Shown one piece after another: positions 33,905 through 41,428 of a stretch of 53,029 nt of DNA. This DNA is from JALYRV01 sp036675475 (GTDB lineage: Bacteria > Acidobacteriota > Vicinamibacteria > Vicinamibacterales > SCN-69-37). The notes beneath the pieces were generated by a model, which worked only from the letters and a program-made list of their open reading frames with translations, had not been told where the DNA came from and ran no database searches. Position 1 is the stretch's first letter; each line of letters starts with the position of its first letter. The translations under genes were made by a program, and so were the position numbers. The stretch spans positions 1-53,029 of the forward strand of contig JAKFEY010000073.1 of NCBI GenBank assembly GCA_036675475.1. Direction: 5' to 3'.

Positions 33905-34750
33905 GTGTCTTCCTCTCCCCATCCCGAGCGCCGGGCCAGCGATCCGCCGGTGCTCATGGCGCTGCGTGAGTTGAAGGAAACGCAGCCCGACCTGGCGCCC
34001 GCCGCCGATCTCCAGATTGAGCTTGCGCAGATCATGCGCCGCGTGGCCGCGCGGGCGCCGCTGCCGGCGCTGGCGGCCACCGAGGCCCGGCAGGCGCGCC
34101 TGGCCGAGGGCGCCCGGATTCTCTCGTTTGCCGACTTCCGTTTCGACTGGAGCGACGTGCGCCTCGCGCTGCGGGAAGTGGCGCGCGCGCTGGATCTCGT
34201 GGGCGCGCTGCCGGCCGAGGACTCGGCCACCGTGCTGTCACTGGTGCGCGGCGAGACGCCGGCGCTCGAGCGCTGCCTGATCCGCTGGTTTGACGCCAGC
34301 GCGGACCCGGGCACCGAGCCGATCTCCGAAGGCCTGCAGGAAGTGTTCGACACGGCCATGCGGCCGTTCATGGCGCGCGCCGCATCCGCCGCGCTGACCG
34401 GCCTCGACCTCTCCGCCTGGCACGCCTCGTCATGCCCCGCCTGCGGAGCGGACGCCGACTTCGCGGTGATTGCGAAAGACGGCCGGCGGCATCTGAGCTG
34501 CCATCGCTGCCGCACGCAGTGGCCCTGGCACGCCTGGGCGTGCGCGCGCTGCGGCAACGACGACCAGCAGGCGATCTCCTCGTTTGCGAGCCGCGACGGG
34601 TTCTACCGGATTTATGCGTGCGGCAAGTGCGGCCGCTATCTGAAGGCGTTCGACGGCCGCACCGCCACGCGCCCGTTCCTGGCCGAAGTGGATCTGATTG
34701 CGACGCTGCCGCTCGACGCGGCCGCGATTGCGAAGGGATTTAACGCGTAA
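33905..34750 (+). CDS. fdhE: FdhE-like zinc-ribbon protein (formate dehydrogenase accessory family)
   Basis: A 281-residue protein. The C-terminal half has four CxxC pairs: CPAC, CHRC, CARC and CGKC (in SSCPACGAD, LSCHRCRTQW, WACARCGND, YACGKCGRY), the rubredoxin-like double ribbon of FdhE, which assists formate dehydrogenase assembly. The N-terminal half is helical as in the family. No formate dehydrogenase or sulfurtransferase fdhD gene is nearby, so its partner is unknown. The start is GTG 33905, right after a TAATAT box. The gene ends 11 bp inside the convergent carboxypeptidase gene. Confidence 0.75.
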   Translation: MSSSPHPERRASDPPVLMALRELKETQPDLAPAADLQIELAQIMRRVAARAPLPALAATEARQARLAEGARILSFADFRFDWSDVRLALREVARALDLVGALPAEDSATVLSLVRGETPALERCLIRWFDASADPGTEPISEGLQEVFDTAMRPFMARAASAALTGLDLSAWHASSCPACGADADFAVIAKDGRRHLSCHRCRTQWPWHAWACARCGNDDQQAISSFASRDGFYRIYACGKCGRYLKAFDGRTATRPFLAEVDLIATLPLDAAAIAKGFNA

Positions 34751-35831
34751 ACAGCTCTCCTGCTTTGCCCAGCACCCAGTTGAACAGGTGCCGGGTCTCC
34801 CAGAAGCGATTCATGCTCGACTTCGCGCCGAGGACGACGACGGCGACCTGCTGGTTGGTGTCGGGCATGCGCAGCAGTGACGCGAAGCAGAAGCCGGCCT
34901 TCGTGGTGTAGCCGGTCTTGGCGGCCGTGATGGGCGCATCGCCGAGCAGCTTGTTCGTGCTCTTGATGTTGATGGCGCGGCGATCGGTATAGAGGCTGTG
35001 CGACTGCTTCAGCATCACGCCGCCGATCGTGGGATCGCCGGCCGCGAACGAGATCATGTGCGACACGTCGTAGGCCGACGAGATGTTGTTGGCGTCGAGG
35101 CCCGACGGATCCGCGAAGCGCGTGGACTGCAGCCCGAGCTGGCTGGCCTTCTCGTTCATGCGCGCGAGAAAGCCCTGCATGCCGCCTTCCGACGTGCGCG
35201 CGAGCGCGCGGGCGGCGCCGTTGTCCGACGCGATCAGCGTGAGGTGCAGCAGGTCGCCCAGCTTGATGCGCTCGCCGGCGCGCAGGTACGTGACCGACGC
35301 GTTGGTGACGTCGCTGCGGTCGACGGTGACCCACTCGTTCAGATCCGGCTCGTCGGCCATGAACACGATGGCGGTCATCACCTTGGTGATGCTGGCGATC
35401 GAGCGCGGCGCGCGCGAGTTCTCTTCCCAGAGCACTTCGCCGGTCTGCGGGTTGAAGACGATGGCGGCTTCGGCGCGGACGTCGGGCACGGTGTTGCCGG
35501 CGGCGTCGGTGCGGTACTGCGGCGTCATGGCCGCCTTGAGGGCGCGGGCGGCGGCGGCCTCGCGCGCCTTGGCGGCGGCGCGGGCGCGGGCGGCAGCCCG
35601 GCGCGCGGCGGCGCGCTTCTGCGCGGCGGTCTGCTTCTTCTTGCGCTGCGGCGCGGCCGTGGCCTTCGGGGTCTTCGCGGCCGGCGCGGCGGTGGATTCA
35701 GCGGGGAGGGGACTGGAGACCGGAAGCGGCGAGGCGGCAGCGGGCGTCGCGGCCAGCGGACCCGCGGGCAGAACGACGCCTGCCGCCACAGCGACCGCGA
35801 AAAGCCGAGAAATCAGGTTGCCCGTGCGCAC
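34740..35831 (-). CDS. D-alanyl-D-alanine carboxypeptidase (peptidase S11)
   Basis: A 363-residue exported penicillin-binding protein. Signal sequence (about 5-30), a long Ala/Lys/Arg-rich spacer (about 40-100, AARRAAARARAAAKAREAAA), then the serine DD-peptidase domain: SITK with Ser147 and Lys150, SDN, and KTGYTT. It trims the terminal D-Ala of peptidoglycan stem peptides in the periplasm. The lysine/alanine spacer is unusual for the family and may bind anionic wall polymers. GTG 35831 is preferred, with GGAGGG 4 nt upstream; a TTG at 35843 overlaps that site. Confidence 0.9.
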   Translation of the reverse strand: MRTGNLISRLFAVAVAAGVVLPAGPLAATPAAASPLPVSSPLPAESTAAPAAKTPKATAAPQRKKKQTAAQKRAAARRAAARARAAAKAREAAAARALKAAMTPQYRTDAAGNTVPDVRAEAAIVFNPQTGEVLWEENSRAPRSIASITKVMTAIVFMADEPDLNEWVTVDRSDVTNASVTYLRAGERIKLGDLLHLTLIASDNGAARALARTSEGGMQGFLARMNEKASQLGLQSTRFADPSGLDANNISSAYDVSHMISFAAGDPTIGGVMLKQSHSLYTDRRAINIKSTNKLLGDAPITAAKTGYTTKAGFCFASLLRMPDTNQQVAVVVLGAKSSMNRFWETRHLFNWVLGKAGELFTR

Positions 35832-36338
35832 TACGCCCTCCAAAAGCCTTTAGAGCCGTCGCCCCGGAAAGTTGTCGATGCACAGCGGCTGGGAAAGCGC
35901 TGTGGGCGCATCCGACATCCGGAGGCGCCGTGTTGATGGGAACGGACGCAGCGTAACACGCCAAGTTCCTGTGTTGCAACGGTTAACGGACCTCAGCGGC
36001 ATTCAGGAGCCCCGCGGTCCAGCACATCCAAACTCCGCGCCAAGGCGTCGGCGGGCTACAGCCGAGCTTGGCGACGGGCGACTGAGGACGGCGACGGCGA
36101 CGACGACGACCGACCGCCCGAGGCGCCCGAGGCGCCCGAGGCGCCCGAGGCGACCGAGGCGACTGAGGCGCCCGGGCCGACTGAGGCGCCCGAGCCGACT
36201 GAGGCGCCCGAGCCGAGCGAGGCGCCCGAGGCGACCGAGATGCCCGGCCGACCCGCTCGCCTTCTGCGCGGCCTTCGCGGACCGCCAACTGACGCCGGGA
36301 GAGTACACGAAACCGGACGCAAGTACAATCCCCCTGCG
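35832..36338. other. 507-bp gap with a 9-mer minisatellite
   Basis: No convincing gene. It holds the promoter region of the carboxypeptidase gene, and 14 nine-base units at 36120-36245. Translations across the array (for example EAPEAPE or GRLGRL) have no plausible start or family. Confidence 0.5.
36120..36245. repeat. 14-unit tandem 9-mer array
   Basis: Units based on GAGGCGCCC with variants GAGGCGACC, GAGGCGACT and GAGCCGACT; every unit keeps the exact 9-bp spacing over 126 bp. In one frame it reads as Glu-Ala-Pro/Thr repeats in register with the downstream membrane-protein gene, but no in-frame start lies upstream. Confidence 0.85.
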
Positions 36339-36965
36339 ATGGAGCCACAGGACGGGTCGCCGGGCACGCTCGGTAGCGAGGAGTTTCGGCAGCTGCGGGC
36401 GACGGTGCGCGAGCGCGGGTCACTGCGCGTGGTGCTGTTTGTCGCGACGCTGGCCGTCTGGGCGGTGGTCACCGGCCTGATGGCCGCGTTCATCTCGCTG
36501 CCGCTGGCGTCGCTGCTGCCGCTGATTCTGCTCATGTCCGGCTTCGAAGCGGTGCATCAACTGCACATCGGCATCGAACGCATCGGACGGTATTTGTACG
36601 TGCGTTACGAATCTGGCGGCGGGACGCGCGCCGGCGGCGCGACACATGCCGGCGGCGGCCCTGTGGAGACGGTCGCGCATGCGCGGGCTGCCGCGCTCTC
36701 GCAGCCGATGTGGGAGTCGGCCATCGCGGCGTTCGGCGCAGGCCACCGGCCATCAACACGTCCGGCCGACGCGCTGTTCGCGCTTCCCTTCACCGCGGCC
36801 ATCATCGTGAACTTCCTGGCCGCGCTGCTTGGCGCGACATCGGCGGAGATCGCCGGCATCGGCGTCATCCACGCGTTTGCCGCCTTGCGTGTGTGGACCG
36901 CCCGCCGCGCCGCCGGGCATCAACGCGCCGAAGATCAGAAACGTTTCGAAGACGTGCTGAAGTAG
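36339..36965 (+). CDS. hypothetical four-helix membrane protein
   Basis: A 208-residue protein. Helices are predicted at about 30-50, 52-74, 145-165 and 168-187; a Gly/Ala/His-rich soluble loop (about 92-140) lies between the second and third. The C-terminal tail is charged. No family recognised. TACAAT at 36324-36329 lies 9 nt before the ATG and no Shine-Dalgarno is seen, matching the leaderless pattern. A longer reading from ATG 36240 is possible but would begin inside the minisatellite. Confidence 0.65.
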   Translation: MEPQDGSPGTLGSEEFRQLRATVRERGSLRVVLFVATLAVWAVVTGLMAAFISLPLASLLPLILLMSGFEAVHQLHIGIERIGRYLYVRYESGGGTRAGGATHAGGGPVETVAHARAAALSQPMWESAIAAFGAGHRPSTRPADALFALPFTAAIIVNFLAALLGATSAEIAGIGVIHAFAALRVWTARRAAGHQRAEDQKRFEDVLK

Positions 36966-37262
36966 CGCGAGCTGGTGACGCACGCGCGGCGTGTGGTGCG
37001 TGCGGCGTGCGAGCGCGCGGCGTGCGGCGCCAGCGTGCGGCGCGCGTGCTTCGCGTGCGCCCGTGCCGTTGCGAGGCGCGCGTTGCCGGCGCGTGCGGCG
37101 GGCGCGACGTGCGACGTGCGCGCATGCGGACCTTGCGCGTGCGAGGCGCGCGTGCTCCGGTGCCTGGCACGAATTTCTCAGAACTCGCCCCGGGGCGAGT
37201 CGCGCAAAGAGCAGGCCAAACGGCGTGACCTGATCTGTCATAGCTCGCAGTTACTTTTGAGC
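36966..37262. other. GC-rich low-complexity gap with palindromes
   Basis: No gene. The first 190 bp are dominated by alternating GTGCG/GCGCG tracts, prone to Z-DNA. GTGCC T GGCAC follows near 37160-37170, and then a perfect 18-bp palindrome ACTCGCCCCGGGGCGAGT at 37183-37200, ahead of the HNH nuclease gene. Confidence 0.5.
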
Positions 37263-38495
37263 ATGACGCGCCTTTCATCCTTCTCGAACGCAGCACTTCT
37301 GGCCGAAACGAAGCGGCTGGTTGCGCGCGAGCGCGAAGCCACTGCATCTCTCGTCGAAGCCCTCAGGGAAGTCGACCAGCGCCGGTTGTTTCTGTCGGAA
37401 GGCTTCTCCTGCATGTTTGATTACTGCACGCGAGGCCTCCGGTTGTCAGAACCTGCGGCCTACAAACGCATCGAGGTTGCGCGCGTGTCGCGCGCCTGTC
37501 CTCAAGTACTGTCGGCGCTGATGCAGGGCGAGCTGTCGCTGTCCACGGCTGTCCTCATCGCGCCGCACCTCACGCCGGACAACCCCGGCGAGGTCGCCGA
37601 GCTCATCGCCGCCGCGAGCTTCAAGAGCAAGCGCGAAGTCGAGCGCGTGCTCGCCGAGCGCTTTCCGAAACCGGACGTGCCGGATGTCGTGCGGAAACAA
37701 CCCGTGCGCGGTGTGCACGCAACTGAAGCAGCCGTCACGCCGGCGCTGCTCGATGTTGCGGTTGCGCTCGCAGCTGCAGGCACGCGCGATGCGTCGACAG
37801 ACCCGGCGCCGCAACATGGGCTCGCGGTGCAGGACGGGGCGGCGGCGGCGCAGATCGGAGCCGCGTCGGGGCAGGTCGGGACGGCACCGGGCCTCAGAGC
37901 CGCTGCGCAACAACTCGCAGCGTCTCCGCATTCCTCCGCGGCTTCCGGTCAGGTCGTCGCCTCGCCGACGCTCCCCTCCTCATCGTCACTCGCCGCGCGC
38001 GTATCTCCTCCCGCGCCGGCCAGCGTCGCTCCCCTTTCCGCCGCGCGCTACAAGGTGCAGTTCACCGCGGACCAGGACACGCACGACAAGCTGCGGTACG
38101 CGCAGGCGCTGCTGCGGCATCAGATTCCGTCGGGCGACATCGCGGCCATCGTGAAGAAGGCGCTCACACTGCTGATTGCCGACGCGGAGAAGAAGAAGAC
38201 AGGACTCGGCGCCCGGCCGCGCGCGGGGAAAGAAAAGCGCGCGGGCGCCGCGACGTCGCGGCGCGTGCCGATAGATGTGCGGCGCGCGGTGTGGATGCGT
38301 GACGCGGCGCGATGCGCGTTCACAGGGCCCGACGGCCGGTGCATCGAGCGCGGCCGGCTCGAATATCACCACGTCGTGCCCTACGCCGCCGGAGGGCTGG
38401 CGACCGTAGACAACATCCAGCTCCGCTGCCGCGCCCACAACGCGCACGAAGCCGTCGTCTTTTTCGGCGAGGAGGTGGCCGCGCAGCGCGTGTAG
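37263..38495 (+). CDS. HNH endonuclease family protein
   Basis: A 410-residue protein. The N-terminal helical part (about 1-150: SEGFSCMFDYCTRGLRLSE, AYKRIEVAR) resembles the DUF222-like region found in multicopy HNH proteins of GC-rich bacteria. A low-complexity Ala/Gln/Ser-rich linker spans about 155-260. The C-terminus has an HNH nuclease: a Cys in RCAFTGPDGRC, then LEYHHVVPYAAGG, and NIQLRCRAHNAHE. It is probably a DNA endonuclease; target and role unknown. No transposase or phage gene is adjacent. ATG 37263 chosen; longer frames upstream run through the low-complexity gap. Confidence 0.8.
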   Translation: MTRLSSFSNAALLAETKRLVAREREATASLVEALREVDQRRLFLSEGFSCMFDYCTRGLRLSEPAAYKRIEVARVSRACPQVLSALMQGELSLSTAVLIAPHLTPDNPGEVAELIAAASFKSKREVERVLAERFPKPDVPDVVRKQPVRGVHATEAAVTPALLDVAVALAAAGTRDASTDPAPQHGLAVQDGAAAAQIGAASGQVGTAPGLRAAAQQLAASPHSSAASGQVVASPTLPSSSSLAARVSPPAPASVAPLSAARYKVQFTADQDTHDKLRYAQALLRHQIPSGDIAAIVKKALTLLIADAEKKKTGLGARPRAGKEKRAGAATSRRVPIDVRRAVWMRDAARCAFTGPDGRCIERGRLEYHHVVPYAAGGLATVDNIQLRCRAHNAHEAVVFFGEEVAAQRV

Positions 38496-38590
38496 ACAGG
38501 AGACTTCGCGGCCGCCCCCGTCACGGCCCACGCCGGCTCGCTGCAGGTTTGCTCGGCGACGGGATCGCGGCCGCGGCGGCGTGGTCCTGG

Positions 38591-38645
38591 GCCGTCGCGC
38601 CCGCGCGCGTGCCTGGTCGTGCGCGAGCCGTCGCGCCCGCGCGCG
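38591..38645. repeat. 19-bp direct repeat at the 3' side of the M20 peptidase gene
   Basis: GCCGTCGCGCCCGCGCGCG at 38591-38609 and again at 38627-38645; the second copy is followed by GCTAC, the CTA of which is the peptidase stop. Confidence 0.7.
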
Positions 38646-38646
38646 G

Positions 38647-39957
38647 CTACTTGTCGCGGCCGGCGAGCGCGATGGCGACGAGCAGGGCGCGCTGCGTGCC
38701 TTTCCACGAGTCGGTCGTGTCGAAAGTCTCGTCGAGCGAGTGCGCGCCGGTGCCGCGGCCGCCGCCATCGATCGTGATCGCCGGGATGCGCAGGTTGATC
38801 GGCACGTTCGCGTCGGTCGAGCCCTCGTCCAGCGACACCGGCAGCCCCAGCATGCGCGTGACGCTCACCGCCGCCCGCACCACCGGCTCATCGTCCGGAA
38901 TCCGGCCGGCAGGACGGTCGCCGACGACCGCGACGTCGACGGTGATGGCGCCGCGGCCGTTCCAGCGCGCGTTCTCGGCGCGAAGCGCGCCCTGCACCTC
39001 GTCGAGAAACCGCTTCTCGAGCGTGCCGAGCGCTTCAGGACTCACCGACCGCATGTCCACCTCCATCCACGCCTCGAAGGGGATGGAATTCACCGACGTG
39101 CCGCCGCCGACGCGGCCCACATTGAAGGTGGTCTTCGGCGAGGCCGGCACGGTGAACCGGCTGATGGCCTCGATGGCGCGGCCAAGCGCGTGAATCGGAT
39201 TCGCGTTGCCGAACGCGCCATAGCTGTGACCACCCGGCCCCTTGTAGGTCACGCGATACCGCTTGCTGCCCACCGCCACGTGCGTGATGCCATACCCCGA
39301 ACCGTCGACCGACACGAACCGGTCAATCTTCCCCTTCAGCTCCGTGCTGAACAGATGCTTCACGCCGCGCAAATCCCCAAGCCCCTCTTCGCCCACCGTG
39401 CCCACGAACGTGATCGTCCCCGGCGTCGCCACCTTCGCGTCGTCGAGCGCGCGCACGACACCAAGCACGACCGCCAGACCGCGGCAGTCGTCGCCAATGC
39501 CAGGCCCCACCAGCACGTTGCCCTTCCGCGTCACGCCGACATCCGTGCCCTCGGGGAACACCGTGTCGAGATGCGCCGAGAACACCAGGTGCGGCGCCGA
39601 CGGCCCGCCCGTGCCCGGCCGCTCGCCAAGCACATTGCCCACGGCATCGATGCGGACGTTCTTCAGACCGATCGACTCGAACACAGCCTTGTAAGCCTCG
39701 GCCCGCTTCTGTTCCTTGAAGGGCGGCGCCTCAACCTCACACAGCGAAATCTGCTGGTCGATCACCCAGGGCTCGAGCTCCTTGACGCGCTCGAGCGCCG
39801 CAGCCACATCGGGGGCGGCGATCAGATTCTGTGCAGGCGCGGCCGGCTGATTCTGCGTGAGCGGGGACGGCTGATTCTGCGCGGGCCGGGACGGCTGATT
39901 CTGCGCGGGCGCCGCTGACAAAACTGCGGCAAGGGCCCATCCGAGTACGTCAAACAT
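38647..39957 (-). CDS. exported M20-family metallopeptidase
   Basis: A 436-residue protein. A short N-terminal hydrophobic segment is followed by a repeated PAQNQPS linker (about 17-45). The M20 pattern is clear: SAHLDTVF, GIGDDCRG, GTVGEEGLGD, GGHSYG in the dimerisation domain, and a C-terminal GAHSLDE. It resembles PepT/CPG2-like di- or tripeptidases using two zinc ions. GGAGG lies 6 nt before the ATG. It is likely periplasmic and may supply amino acids together with the other exported peptidase in this window, though the two genes are far apart. Confidence 0.88.
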   Translation of the reverse strand: MFDVLGWALAAVLSAAPAQNQPSRPAQNQPSPLTQNQPAAPAQNLIAAPDVAAALERVKELEPWVIDQQISLCEVEAPPFKEQKRAEAYKAVFESIGLKNVRIDAVGNVLGERPGTGGPSAPHLVFSAHLDTVFPEGTDVGVTRKGNVLVGPGIGDDCRGLAVVLGVVRALDDAKVATPGTITFVGTVGEEGLGDLRGVKHLFSTELKGKIDRFVSVDGSGYGITHVAVGSKRYRVTYKGPGGHSYGAFGNANPIHALGRAIEAISRFTVPASPKTTFNVGRVGGGTSVNSIPFEAWMEVDMRSVSPEALGTLEKRFLDEVQGALRAENARWNGRGAITVDVAVVGDRPAGRIPDDEPVVRAAVSVTRMLGLPVSLDEGSTDANVPINLRIPAITIDGGGRGTGAHSLDETFDTTDSWKGTQRALLVAIALAGRDK

Positions 39958-40038
39958 TCAATCCTCCGGTGTGTCGATCCAATCGCACGCCATTTTATGA
40001 GTACTTTTTCGCGCGCCGGCGTCTAAGTAGGAGAACAC

Positions 40039-40059
40039 GCAATCGGGCACACCGATTGC
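40039..40059 (+). promoter_or_regulatory. perfect hairpin in the 5' leader of the small Cys/His protein gene
   Basis: GCAATCGG / CCGATTGC, an 8-bp stem with a 5-nt loop, 25 nt upstream of the ATG and just ahead of the Shine-Dalgarno region. It could be an RNA or protein binding site, or a mRNA stabiliser. Confidence 0.5.
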
Positions 40060-40084
40060 TTAGCTGTCGGCCACGGAGTTTCGT

Positions 40085-40300
40085 ATGAGCAATCTCGTTC
40101 GTCTGCTCGGATTCTCGAACCTGGACTGCGGCTGCCTCACGGGCACCTACCGTGAGATCGCCACGAATCGCGAGCTCGTGTACGTCGAGGAAAAGGGAAA
40201 CGGCTGCGGCCACCATGGCCATCGCCGCAACCACGCGATTGCGCCGGGCGATGTGACGCACGGCTTCACGGTCGCGAACCCGAACGCCCTCGGCGCCTGA
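40085..40300 (+). CDS. small Cys/His-containing hypothetical protein
   Basis: A 71-residue protein with a cluster of possible metal ligands: CGC (15-17), CGHHGHRRNH (about 41-50) and a later His. CGGAG sits about 7 nt before the ATG, a hairpin lies further up and a terminator-like stem follows, so it looks like an independent single-gene unit. No signal or membrane segment. No family recognised; a small metal-binding protein is inferred. Confidence 0.65.
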   Translation: MSNLVRLLGFSNLDCGCLTGTYREIATNRELVYVEEKGNGCGHHGHRRNHAIAPGDVTHGFTVANPNALGA

Positions 40301-40320
40301 TCCTTCCCCTCCCTGCCAGA

Positions 40321-40351
40321 CCGGGCGCCTGCGCCCGGCCGGACCTGTTTT
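40321..40351 (+). terminator. intrinsic terminator after the small Cys/His gene
   Basis: CCGGGCGC / GCGCCCGG (40321-40328 with 40331-40338) and a TTTT run about 10 nt later. The spacing to the T-run is long, which lowers confidence. Confidence 0.55.
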
Positions 40352-40463
40352 GCCCCGCAACTCCCGTCAATCCTCCCAATCCCTCAGTAATTCTCAACTC
40401 TTAACTCACCACCTCTGAATTGCTCTGTACTGGCCCTGGCCTCGTACCGATAAGAGGCCTGAT

Positions 40464-41378
40464 ATGGCCCTTGCTCTACCTAAGAGGACGATGGCGGAGC
40501 CGGCGGAGGTGGTGGAGGTCAATGGCGCCACCCTGCGGTTCTATCTGGGGGACTGTCTCTCGATTCTGCCGGTGCTGCCCCGGTCGGCCGCGTCGGTGGC
40601 CATCACGTCGCCGCCGTACAACCTGGGCGTCAAGTACCGGAGCTACGCCGATGACCTCCCGAGAGAACAGTATCTGGCCTGGACAGAGGCCTGGATGCGC
40701 TCGCTCAAGCGCGTGCTGGCGCCCGAGGCGTCGTTCTTCCTGAACGTCGGATCGAAGCCGACCGACCCGTGGATTGCCATGGATGTGGCGCAGGTGGCGC
40801 GCAAGCAGTTTGCGCTGCAGAACACGCTGCACTGGGTGAAGTCGATTGCCATCGACGCCGAGGCGGCCGGCAAGGCGGCCGGGCTCGACAAGACGCTGGC
40901 GGTGGGCCACTACAAGCCGATCAACAGCGACCGCTTCGTCAACGACTGTCACGAGTACGTCTTTCACTTCTCGCCGGACGGCCGCACGCCGCTGGACCGC
41001 CGCGCGCTTGGCGTGCCCTATCAGGACGCCTCGAACATCGCGCGCTGGCAGGGATCGGGCGCCGGCACGCGCTGCCGCGGCAACGCGTGGTTCATTCCGT
41101 ACGACACGATCCAGAAGCGCGATCGCGACCGGCCGCACCCGGCGACCTTCCCCGCCAAACTGCCGGAGTTCTGCCTGCGCCTGCACGGCCTCGACCGCGT
41201 GACGCAGGTGATCGATCCGTTCAACGGCCTCGGCACCACCGCGCTTGCCTGCGCGCAGCTCGGCATCGACTATGTGGGGATTGAGCTGGACGAACAGTAC
41301 TTGCGTGCCGCGGTGGCTCGTATTAAAGCCGCAAGCCTGAAGCCGAAAGCCTTAAGACGCTCGCTGAAAAGCGCTTGA
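40464..41378 (+). CDS. site-specific DNA methyltransferase (beta class, N4-cytosine/N6-adenine)
   Basis: A 304-residue enzyme. Catalytic motif TSPPYNLG (48-55) comes before the SAM motif DPFNGLGTTALAC near the C-terminus, the beta-class order; LHWVKSI, FVNDCHEYVFHF and HPATFP are typical of the group. No restriction enzyme is adjacent, so it is probably a solitary methylase. ATG 40464 has AGAGG 6 nt upstream; ATG 40491 also has AGAGG but too close. The last residues (KAASLKPKALRR) are encoded by the left arm of a heptamer repeat, so the C-terminal end is probably repeat-derived. Confidence 0.9.
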   Translation: MALALPKRTMAEPAEVVEVNGATLRFYLGDCLSILPVLPRSAASVAITSPPYNLGVKYRSYADDLPREQYLAWTEAWMRSLKRVLAPEASFFLNVGSKPTDPWIAMDVAQVARKQFALQNTLHWVKSIAIDAEAAGKAAGLDKTLAVGHYKPINSDRFVNDCHEYVFHFSPDGRTPLDRRALGVPYQDASNIARWQGSGAGTRCRGNAWFIPYDTIQKRDRDRPHPATFPAKLPEFCLRLHGLDRVTQVIDPFNGLGTTALACAQLGIDYVGIELDEQYLRAAVARIKAASLKPKALRRSLKSA

Positions 41379-41422
41379 GACTTCCGGCTTCAGGCTTGTG
41401 GCTTCCGGCTTTCGGCTTCCGG
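41325..41422. repeat. inverted arms of tandem heptamers at the end of the DNA methyltransferase gene
   Basis: Left arm AAAGCCG, CAAGCCT, GAAGCCG, AAAGCCT (41325-41352) is inside the coding region; right arm CTTCCGG, CTTCAGG, CTTGTGG, CTTCCGG, CTTTCGG, CTTCCGG (41381-41422) lies beyond the stop. The arms are complementary in kind. Confidence 0.85.
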
Positions 41423-41428
41423 CTTGCT

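Noticed and set aside
36003..36308. Minus-strand ORF with GRLGRL repeats
   Set aside because: Only a translation of the 9-mer minisatellite; no start context or homologous domain.
40464..41378. Restriction-modification system
   Set aside because: No restriction endonuclease gene is adjacent; the HNH protein is 2 kb away with other genes between and belongs to a different family pattern.
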